A stretch of DNA of 8,895 nt from Filomicrobium sp. (lineage in GTDB: Bacteria > Pseudomonadota > Alphaproteobacteria > Rhizobiales > Hyphomicrobiaceae): NCBI GenBank assembly GCA_021775655.1, contig JAJFHK010000115.1:1-8895 (forward strand), read 5' to 3'. The translations under genes and the position numbers were made by a program. The notes under the pieces were generated by a model. It was not told the origin of the DNA. It saw nothing but the letters and a program-made list of their open reading frames with translations, and searched no databases. Below, in pieces: positions 1-5,163 of this stretch (position 1 is the first letter of the stretch; each line of letters starts with the position of its first letter).

Positions 1-354
1 TTCATCATGCAGAAGCTGGAAGGCGACGGTTTTGCATTCATCCATGTCGGAGGCGCTGTCATCGAACGCGAACTTGCTCCCGGCGAGGAATTGCATGTCG
101 ACACAGGCTGCGTCGCGGCTATGACCTCGACCGTAGATTTCGACATCATCCGCGCCGGATCGGTAAAGTCGATGATTTTTGGCGGAGAAGGTGTCTTCTT
201 CGCGCATCTGCGCGGACCTGGAAAGGTTTGGCTACAATCGCTTCCCTTCTCACGCCTCGCTGGCCGTGTTCTTGCCAATATGGGGCCGACCGGCGGCACC
301 GGAGAAGGTTCTGTATTGGGTCCGCTCGGCGATATATTCGACGGCGACAATTGA
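1..354 (+). CDS. AIM24 / TIGR00266 family protein, C-terminal part (5' end outside window)
   Basis: This is the last 117 codons of a gene that starts before the window; the frame is open from base 1 (Phe-Ile before the first Met at position 7) and ends at TGA 352-354. The translation reads like the C-terminal half of the AIM24/TIGR00266 beta-sandwich family. Supporting segments are [14 protein letters not shown], a [20 protein letters not shown] stretch, and the typical [10 protein letters not shown] before a Gly-rich tail ending GDIFDGDN. Bacterial members are widespread cytoplasmic or membrane-associated proteins of unknown biochemical role, although the mitochondrial homologue AIM24 is linked to inner-membrane organisation. 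It converges on the porin gene, and the hairpin at 397-424 lies between the two stop codons. The family call is confident; no function can be given. Confidence 0.85.
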   Translation, partial: FIMQKLEGDGFAFIHVGGAVIERELAPGEELHVDTGCVAAMTSTVDFDIIRAGSVKSMIFGGEGVFFAHLRGPGKVWLQSLPFSRLAGRVLANMGPTGGTGEGSVLGPLGDIFDGDN

Positions 355-396
355 CCCGTTTCGAATTCAGCATGCGCTTACAAAACCGGCCCAACC

Positions 397-424
397 AAAA
401 AACCGGAGCCGCGAGGCTCCGGTT
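397..424 (-). terminator. Rho-independent terminator of the porin gene (possibly bidirectional)
   Basis: A perfect 10-bp inverted repeat (401-410 AACCGGAGCC and 415-424 GGCTCCGGTT) encloses a 4-nt loop, GCGA on the + strand. On the minus strand the stem runs into six Ts (complement of the A run 397-402), which is the classic intrinsic terminator shape for the leftward porin transcript. On the + strand the stem is followed only by AAGTTC, so termination of the rightward AIM24-family gene here would be weaker. Confidence 0.85.
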
Positions 425-482
425 AAGTTCAGACTGGATTGTGGGGGAAAACACAAGTGCCCTAGGGCAGTCAGTCTGGGTA

Positions 483-517
483 CTTGCAGCCCCGCCTATT
501 CGAAACGCGGCTGCAAG
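483..517 (-). other. Hairpin in the 3' untranslated part of the porin transcript
   Basis: CTTGCAGCC (483-491) and GGCTGCAAG (509-517) form a perfect 9-bp stem with a 17-nt loop, starting 9 nt past the porin stop codon on the minus strand. No T run follows it in either direction, so it is not a canonical terminator; the stronger terminator lies about 60 nt further on. It may protect the transcript from 3' exonucleases or be part of a 3'-derived small RNA. That role is inference; only the inverted repeat is observed. Confidence 0.45.
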
Positions 518-525
518 CCAGAAGA

Positions 526-1314
526 TTATGGGAGCGCGACAGTTGCTGTGAATACGAAGCGCTCGTCTGCAAGGTTCTTACCGCCGACACCCAGACCATC
601 ATTGGTGATGTCCGTATCCCAATAACGGAAGTCGAGGGTCAGCTTCTCGACCGCTAAAGCGATACCGGCATTCCAGTAGGTATAGTCACCAGCCAGATCG
701 ACGTCGTTGTATCCGAGCGTACCATCGATGGTCGGCTCAAAGACCCAGACCTTCGGCAGTGCGTAGCCAATCGTACCTTCGATCGTATGGGATTCACCGG
801 TTTCGAACGTGTAATCCGGTGAGTAATAGTAAGTCGCGCCGATCGAAAACTTATTGAATTCGGTGCTCGCACCACCCTTGAATTCCCAGTAATCGACGTT
901 GACGTTCACAGTTTGATTCGAATAGCCGTAGTAGATCACTCCGAAATCAAACGTAACAGGACCGAGTTTTGGCTGGATCCCGCCATAGATGTCGTATTCG
1001 AAATCTGATGCGGTAAAGAACTGGTCGACTTTAGCTCCCCAGATACCTACGTAAGCGATGCCATAAGTGGCGTCCGCGCCTACGAAATAAGAGGGGTCCC
1101 CATCATTCTGAGAAAAGCCGCGGAAGACGTAGTCGGTTGTGAAGCCACCGTTGACGGACCACTCGAAAGAGCGACCACCCTCAGCCATCGGAGCATCCTT
1201 GATGCTGCCAGCTTCGCGATTGAACAAATCACCTGCGCTGGCTGGCGTTGCGGACACCGCCGCCGCAAGAGCCAAGACAACCGCAGAACTCATGAGCCCC
1301 AGTTTCGTTTTCAT
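526..1314 (-). CDS. TorF-type putative outer-membrane porin (TIGR02001/Gcw_chp family)
   Basis: The 262-aa product has a clear Sec signal peptide: KTK, a hydrophobic core at about 7-22, and cleavage after ASA at residue 27. The mature part is rich in aromatic and Gly residues in alternating, beta-strand-like patterns. The segment FTTDYVFRGFSQNDGDPS (58-75) matches the hallmark start of the TIGR02001/TorF family, with a first strand and a Y-x-F-R-G turn, and the later YYGY and EFKGGAS segments also fit. No cysteines are present. Members are thought to form small outer-membrane barrels; the substrate is unknown. The chain ends TATVALP rather than in a terminal Phe, which is unusual for an outer-membrane barrel. 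ATG at 1314 is preceded by AGAGAA close to the codon and GGGGG about 10 nt upstream. The gene is monocistronic, with terminator 397-424 downstream and a long divergent leader upstream. Confidence 0.88.
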   Translation of the reverse strand: MKTKLGLMSSAVVLALAAAVSATPASAGDLFNREAGSIKDAPMAEGGRSFEWSVNGGFTTDYVFRGFSQNDGDPSYFVGADATYGIAYVGIWGAKVDQFFTASDFEYDIYGGIQPKLGPVTFDFGVIYYGYSNQTVNVNVDYWEFKGGASTEFNKFSIGATYYYSPDYTFETGESHTIEGTIGYALPKVWVFEPTIDGTLGYNDVDLAGDYTYWNAGIALAVEKLTLDFRYWDTDITNDGLGVGGKNLADERFVFTATVALP

Positions 1315-1428
1315 TTCTCTAATTACCCCCGTTGAGGACTTTACGTGCTGTTAGAACTTCACCGCTGTAGGGGTGCCCCGCTGCGATGTGGCCAGCGAAC
1401 TGCCGACGCGTCCGTGAAACGAGAGAAC

Positions 1429-1461
1429 GTTATCCAGCATGGATTCACAACTGGAATTGTG
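1429..1461 (-). promoter_or_regulatory. Candidate leftward promoter with overlapping inverted repeat, upstream of porin
   Basis: Read on the minus strand, TTCCAG (complement of 1451-1456) and GATAAC (complement of 1429-1434) are spaced 16 nt apart, a weak sigma-70-like match about 115 nt before the porin start. An inverted repeat, CACAA-N6-TTGTG (1446-1461), covers the -35 candidate, where an operator for a dimeric regulator would sit. Both matches are short and could be chance. Confidence 0.2.
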
Positions 1462-1503
1462 CTTTTCACGGCGCGACCGGACCCAGTAGTAGTCAATCAG
1501 CAA

Positions 1504-1519
1504 CAAAACGAATGTTTTG
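1504..1519. repeat. Short inverted repeat CAAAAC-GAAT-GTTTTG
   Basis: A perfect 6-bp inverted repeat with a 4-nt centre lies in the divergent porin/SDR intergenic region, about 190 nt from the porin start and 200 nt from the SDR start. It could be a regulator-binding site. It is AT-rich and short, so chance is a serious alternative. Confidence 0.3.
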
Positions 1520-1721
1520 ACCAAACATCACGCAAACTGCTCTCAAAAATCGCCTGTTGATTACTTGTGGAATGACTCAAAAATAATCTGAATGCTTAAA
1601 TTGTGGGCAGGTTTGGTGGATTGCGGAGCTCTTTTGGCCGACGTGCAGGATGGTCCTTCCCGGCGCTGTTTGCATTAAGGTACCCGCCTACGACGAATTG
1701 AACGCAAAAAAAGCACGTCCA

Positions 1722-2465
1722 ATGAACGAGTTGAATAACGCTGCTCCGCAAATCGCTCTAGTCACAGGCGCCGCCCGCCGTATTGGGAGGGCCATCTCAC
1801 TCGCGCTAGCCGCAGATGGATGGCAAGTCTTGATCCATCATAATGCTTCATCGCGTGAAGCCGAGGAATTGGCCGACATCATCGAACGAAGCGGCGGCCG
1901 TGCCGTCCCTTTGCAATGCGATCTGACCCGGCAGGACAAGGTAGTCGAACTGCTCAACAAGGCCTCTGCCGTGATTGGGTCGCCAACCTGCCTCATCAAT
2001 AACGCTTCAATATTCCTCGACGACGATGTAACGGCTCTAAGTATAAGGACCTGGGACATTCATATGAACGCGAACCTGCGCGCGCCCATTTTTCTCAGCT
2101 CAGCCTTTGCCCGCCTGCTCCCAGAAAACCAAACCGGCAATATCATCAACATCATCGACCAGCGCGTTCTTCGACCAACGCCGGAATATTTTTCCTACAC
2201 CATTTCAAAGACCGCCCTATGGACCGCCACCCAAACCCTGGCTCAAGCCCTTGCTCCGAGAATTCGCGTAAACGCCATCGGTCCTGGCCCCGTCCTTCAA
2301 AGCGTGCACCAAAGCGACGCCGATTTCGCCGCTGAAATCTCAAAAACGCTTCTGAATCGGGCCTGTCCGCCTGAGGAAATCGCCGATGCTGTGCGCTTCA
2401 TCCTCGCGTCGAAAAGCATGACAGGACAGCTCATAACCCTGGACAGCGGACAGCACCTCGTTTGA
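1722..2465 (+). CDS. SDR family oxidoreductase, pteridine reductase (FolM/PTR1)-like
   Basis: This is a 247-aa classical-length short-chain dehydrogenase/reductase. The Rossmann nucleotide-binding motif is TGAARRIG (15-22); this Ala-Arg/Lys-Arg form, with the following IHHNASS segment (38-44), resembles the NADPH-binding region of pteridine reductases (PTR1 TGAAKRLG, E. coli FolM) rather than common FabG-like SDRs. NNAS lies at 93-96 and YTISK at 159-163 gives catalytic Tyr159 and Lys163. The usual catalytic Ser is replaced by Asp146 in IIDQR, as in PTR1 and FolM. The C-terminal DSGQHLV resembles FolM DGGRHLR. The likely role is NADPH-dependent reduction of dihydropterins or dihydrofolate in the cytoplasm. 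I chose ATG 1722 rather than upstream in-frame ATG 1650 because the extra 24 residues are not family-like; no strong ribosome-binding site supports either. The substrate is inferred; no folate genes are adjacent. Confidence 0.82.
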   Translation: MNELNNAAPQIALVTGAARRIGRAISLALAADGWQVLIHHNASSREAEELADIIERSGGRAVPLQCDLTRQDKVVELLNKASAVIGSPTCLINNASIFLDDDVTALSIRTWDIHMNANLRAPIFLSSAFARLLPENQTGNIINIIDQRVLRPTPEYFSYTISKTALWTATQTLAQALAPRIRVNAIGPGPVLQSVHQSDADFAAEISKTLLNRACPPEEIADAVRFILASKSMTGQLITLDSGQHLV

Positions 2466-2628
2466 CGCTTCCCGGGCCGGAACATGGCGTCTTGAGGACG
2501 GCTATTCATCTAATCGAGGGTGTTTTGCCACATTTCGTCCCCGGCCTGCCCGCACTCGCGCCCCAATGATCCGGCACAAAAACGTCGTAGACGGGGGAAC
2601 AGCATCGAATCACCGTGTGTAAACCGTC

Positions 2629-2642
2629 CGTTAATCTTAACG
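2629..2642. promoter_or_regulatory. Palindrome CGTTAA-TC-TTAACG upstream of glucosaminidase gene
   Basis: A perfect 6-bp inverted repeat around TC lies 70 nt upstream of the start at 2712. The half-site resembles the TTAAC element bound by the alphaproteobacterial cell-cycle regulator CtrA, but the two TTAA boxes are 2 nt apart instead of the canonical 7, so it is not a standard CtrA site. The 9-mer CCGTTAATC (2628-2636) recurs at 5046-5054, just upstream of the leftward exported-protein gene. A regulatory role is inference. Confidence 0.3.
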
Positions 2643-2711
2643 AATTATGACTCGTTCAAGCGTTGTATCGCCGTCTTGCAACAAAAGTCAGCTTACGTCT
2701 GAAGGTGCCCT

Positions 2712-3896
2712 ATGCTGAGCCGATCTGGAGCCTATGCTCTCGCCGCCGCGATCGCCATGATCTCTTCGCCCTCCTTGGCCGCCTCCCTTCCCGAGATTGC
2801 AGCATCGGCATCAAACCAGGTGCCAGCCTGCGTTACGCCAGGCCGGCTTGGCGCATTTTTGAAATCACGCACACCATCACTCCATAAGCGGTACGAAGAT
2901 CTCGGCGTTTACTATATGCGCCATGGCGAAGACCTAAAGATCCGTTGGGACATGGCGTTTTACCAGATGGTCGTCGAGACCAACACTTTGCGGTACACGG
3001 GCGATGTCAAACCCAAGCAATACAATTTCGCCGGATTGGGAGCGACTGGTGGCGGAGTCAGAGGAGAGAGCTTCAAGAACGTTGCCGACGGCGTGCGTGC
3101 GCACCTTGAGCATGTTGCCATGTACTCTGGCCAGCACATCGAAAATCCCGTTGCAGAACGCACGCGCAAGGTTCAGGAATGGGAAGTTATCGTTCCCTAC
3201 CAACGCTCGCTACCTGGCCCAATGACCTTTACTCAACTTGGTCGCAAATGGGCCCCGAGCGATCGCGGCTATTCCAACGACATCAAAGCAATCGCAGACG
3301 AATTCCACAAATCCTTCTGCAACGCACCGGATCCAAAGCCAGAGCAAGTCGCGCTTGCCCGTGGCACATCTTCGGATACGGCAAAGGCTGCACCGGCAGC
3401 CAATAAGTCGAAGACCGTCGAAGTCGCTGCCAAATCGACGACAGACACCAATGAATCTCGATCTGCCCTCGGCGCGGGATCCTTGATCGGAATTTCGAAG
3501 ACGGCCCAAACGGCTCGTGATGCGGCAGCACAAAACAAGCCTGCCATTATCAACGATGCGCCAAACAACGGCCCTCGCATTACCGCCGAAACGGACAAAA
3601 AAGATCCGATAAAGACCGCCATGGCCGCTGGTCAGGCCAAATCAAACAAGGTCATACCCGCACCAGGCAAATGCCGCGTTTGGACCGCAAGCTATGGCGG
3701 TGCGAAGGCGATCATCATCAAGGCCCCAGGCGACGCATCGACGAACTATACCGTTCTTGACGTCCATGCCGGCAAGGAACAGCGCGAGGCTGCCGCCTAT
3801 ATTGCGGCTTATGCCAAGGGTGGCGAAACCATCGGCGAATTCGCCAGTCCCGCCGCCGCTCTCGACAAAGCCTTTGAACTCTGCCCTGACAAGTAA
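2712..3896 (+). CDS. Exported glucosaminidase-domain (GH73-like) cell-wall hydrolase with Cys-bracketed C-terminal module
   Basis: This is a 394-aa protein with a signal peptide (hydrophobic core about 8-18, cleavage near SLAA at 21-24). Residues about 56-200 match a bacterial glucosaminidase domain: the LGVYYMRHGEDL region, MAFYQMVVETNTLRYTGD (81-98) with Glu89 in the catalytic-acid position, YNFAGLGATGGG (104-115), and GVRAHLEHVAMYSG (127-140). Such enzymes cleave GlcNAc-MurNAc bonds in peptidoglycan. A low-complexity Ala/Lys/Ser/Thr-rich linker (about 205-318) leads to a compact C-terminal module (320-394) I do not recognise. The protein has exactly four cysteines, Cys40 and Cys203 flanking the hydrolase and Cys321 and Cys391 flanking the last module, which suggests two periplasmic disulfides. 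ATG 2712 is well supported by GAAGG at 2701-2705, six nt upstream. The gene stands alone and converges on the next one. Confidence 0.8.
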   Translation: MLSRSGAYALAAAIAMISSPSLAASLPEIAASASNQVPACVTPGRLGAFLKSRTPSLHKRYEDLGVYYMRHGEDLKIRWDMAFYQMVVETNTLRYTGDVKPKQYNFAGLGATGGGVRGESFKNVADGVRAHLEHVAMYSGQHIENPVAERTRKVQEWEVIVPYQRSLPGPMTFTQLGRKWAPSDRGYSNDIKAIADEFHKSFCNAPDPKPEQVALARGTSSDTAKAAPAANKSKTVEVAAKSTTDTNESRSALGAGSLIGISKTAQTARDAAAQNKPAIINDAPNNGPRITAETDKKDPIKTAMAAGQAKSNKVIPAPGKCRVWTASYGGAKAIIIKAPGDASTNYTVLDVHAGKEQREAAAYIAAYAKGGETIGEFASPAAALDKAFELCPDK

Positions 3897-4000
3897 CTAG
3901 GTCAGCAAACCTCAGTAATAATGTCACTTGGGTAGCGAAGTTTCGTCAGAGAAACTAAGGCAAGCGACTTCGGAAGAACGCCTTGAGGCCGAGCGGCCGC

Positions 4001-4025
4001 GAAAAAAAGTGGCCAGCTACCGGCC
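4001..4025 (-). terminator. Rho-independent terminator overlapping the stop codon of the 339-aa gene
   Basis: On the minus strand GGCCGG and CTGGCC (complements of 4020-4025 and 4011-4016) pair as a 6-bp stem with one G-U pair. The 3-nt loop is exactly the TAG stop codon (4017-4019). AC and then seven Ts (complement of A run 4002-4008) follow. The wobble pair forms only in the minus-strand transcript (A-C mismatch on +), which fits a leftward terminator. Confidence 0.65.
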
Positions 4026-5036
4026 CTCCGGCCCCAGGTACTTCACCGCCGCAGTCGACAATGCTCCGCCAACAACGCACGGAATACCAAGCTGCACCTG
4101 CCCGAGCACGCTTGCCACGACACATCCAACCGCCAACGCCGTCGTTCCATAGTTCCCCCACTTGCTCCAGTCGCGCGCCCGTTGTGGACCACCCGCGCGC
4201 AACTCATCAATGCGCTTCAACGCGGCTTCGCGCAAACGCCCGATCTCGTAGAGTTCGGCTGCTTCGATTACTTCCCGCAGCTGCCTTCGAACCTGTTCGT
4301 CTTGATGGTTCATTTGCACCTTGGCGAGATCAAGGAGGTTTTTGTCTCTCGCGGCGTTGCTGGCAAACGTCCATTTTGCCATTGATCCAATCGTCAATTT
4401 TTCGATGTCGTTTTGCTCTTCTGCCCACGCCAGCGCAGTGATGATTCGGATGCCCGGCTCCCAGGCACCGGTTGCAAAGTAGTAACCCCAGTGCGCATCG
4501 ATAACGAACGGATCGTCCATCGAAAGTTCGCTTAGCGTTTTACCGTCACCGTAGAGGTACTTGCGGATGAGAACCTTGCGCGCAGGCATTCGTTCGACGA
4601 ACTGCTGCAAAAGCAGCTTCCAGTCCGGCAACCCCGAAAAGGCAATTGCCTTGATCAACACGACCTGCTGAACCGGCGGCATCGGAAACATCTCGGAGAT
4701 AAGTTCAGGTGCCTTGACCTGATTCTCGCCGATGATCCCGGCAATGAACCCCGTGTAAACTCCGGCCTTCTCCGGGTCGTTTAGAACCCCCAGCCGCACC
4801 ATCGCCCGCACGACAACAGGAACCCTCTGCGGGGTTTTGTTTTCACGATAGTCATTGATATAGCGAAGGACGTCGTTTTCTTTGGTGAAACCGTCTGCAA
4901 ATTCTGTTGGCCGGGCAGAGTTCGGCTCCAGAACGGACCGCGAAGATTGTGCAACGACCGATCCTGCAGCCGCAAGCGCAAACCCGGCAGCGGCCACCAG
5001 AATCAAAAACGCATTGCTCAATCGCGAGACTCTCAT
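4017..5036 (-). CDS. Exported protein of unknown function with C-terminal hydrophobic segment
   Basis: The 339-aa product is not one I recognise. It has an N-terminal signal peptide (MRVSR, hydrophobic core about 9-28, likely cleavage after VVAQ or VVA near 29). The mature part is predominantly alpha-helical in character (about 50-285) with helix-turn patterns such as VPVVVRAMVRLGVL, EQVRRQLREVIEAAELYEIG and LREAALKRIDELR, suggestive of a helical-repeat fold. Residues about 298-330 form a hydrophobic Gly/Val/Ala-rich stretch with Cys305 and Cys320 that could be a membrane segment, followed by the short tail KYLGPEGR. The ATG at 5036 has no clear ribosome-binding site. The gene is divergent from uvrC with about 127 nt between starts and ends in the terminator at 4001-4025. 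The likely location is periplasmic or inner-membrane-anchored; the function is open. Confidence 0.75.
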   Translation of the reverse strand: MRVSRLSNAFLILVAAAGFALAAAGSVVAQSSRSVLEPNSARPTEFADGFTKENDVLRYINDYRENKTPQRVPVVVRAMVRLGVLNDPEKAGVYTGFIAGIIGENQVKAPELISEMFPMPPVQQVVLIKAIAFSGLPDWKLLLQQFVERMPARKVLIRKYLYGDGKTLSELSMDDPFVIDAHWGYYFATGAWEPGIRIITALAWAEEQNDIEKLTIGSMAKWTFASNAARDKNLLDLAKVQMNHQDEQVRRQLREVIEAAELYEIGRLREAALKRIDELRAGGPQRARDWSKWGNYGTTALAVGCVVASVLGQVQLGIPCVVGGALSTAAVKYLGPEGR

Positions 5037-5077
5037 TCAACTTTACCGTTAATCAAATCGGCAGACACCAAAGACTC

Positions 5078-5099
5078 CCGCAATCCGGCCCTTTTGCGG
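5078..5099. repeat. Inverted repeat in the divergent uvrC upstream region
   Basis: CCGCAA (5078-5083) and TTGCGG (5094-5099) form a perfect 6-bp inverted repeat with a 10-nt spacer between the divergent starts at 5036 (-) and 5164 (+). I looked here for an alphaproteobacterial LexA box (GTTC-N7-GTTC) and found none. The repeat could be an operator or chance. Confidence 0.25.
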
Positions 5100-5163
5100 C
5101 CTTTACAATGCGCCGCCGTCACGATTGCTTGACGCGGCAGCAGACCCGTCCAATGTTCGCCTC

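Larger units (their letters stand above)
1315..1721. other. Divergent intergenic region between porin and SDR genes
   Basis: About 400 nt lie between the divergent starts at 1314 (-) and 1722 (+). I see no credible gene here: the open frame at 1345-1560 starts with GTG, has no ribosome-binding site and an unremarkable translation. The stretch holds two short inverted repeats (1446-1461 and 1504-1519) and a candidate leftward promoter. The segment at about 1560-1605 is clearly more AT-rich than its surroundings and could hold the rightward promoter for the SDR gene, but I could not find a well-spaced -35/-10 pair there. Confidence 0.5.

Noticed and set aside
179..625. 148-codon + strand open frame across the AIM24/porin junction
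   Set aside because: It runs out of frame through the AIM24-family gene, through a terminator hairpin and opposite the porin end, so it is a shadow.
1345..1560. 71-codon open frame in the porin/SDR intergenic region
   Set aside because: It has a GTG start with no ribosome-binding site and no recognisable or compositionally convincing protein; it lies over the likely porin promoter.
1650..1721. Upstream ATG giving the SDR a 24-residue N-terminal extension
   Set aside because: The family normally starts a few residues before the first beta strand; ATG 1722 gives the standard 247-aa length.
2466..2711. Possible small gene or terminator between the SDR and glucosaminidase genes
   Set aside because: The 60-codon frame at 2520-2702 has no ribosome-binding site or protein-like pattern, and only 4-bp stems without T runs are present.
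3983..4441. 152-codon open frame on the + strand opposite the 339-aa gene
   Set aside because: It lies opposite a better-supported gene with a signal peptide, starts without a ribosome-binding site and its translation is low-complexity Pro/Arg/Ser.
5125..5163. TTG start for uvrC 13 codons upstream of ATG 5164
   Set aside because: There is no ribosome-binding site and a CTTGAC promoter-like element overlaps it; ATG 5164 is the simpler choice, though not proven.
5037..5163. LexA/SOS box upstream of uvrC
   Set aside because: I looked for GTTC-N7-GTTC and found only a single GTTC near 5155.
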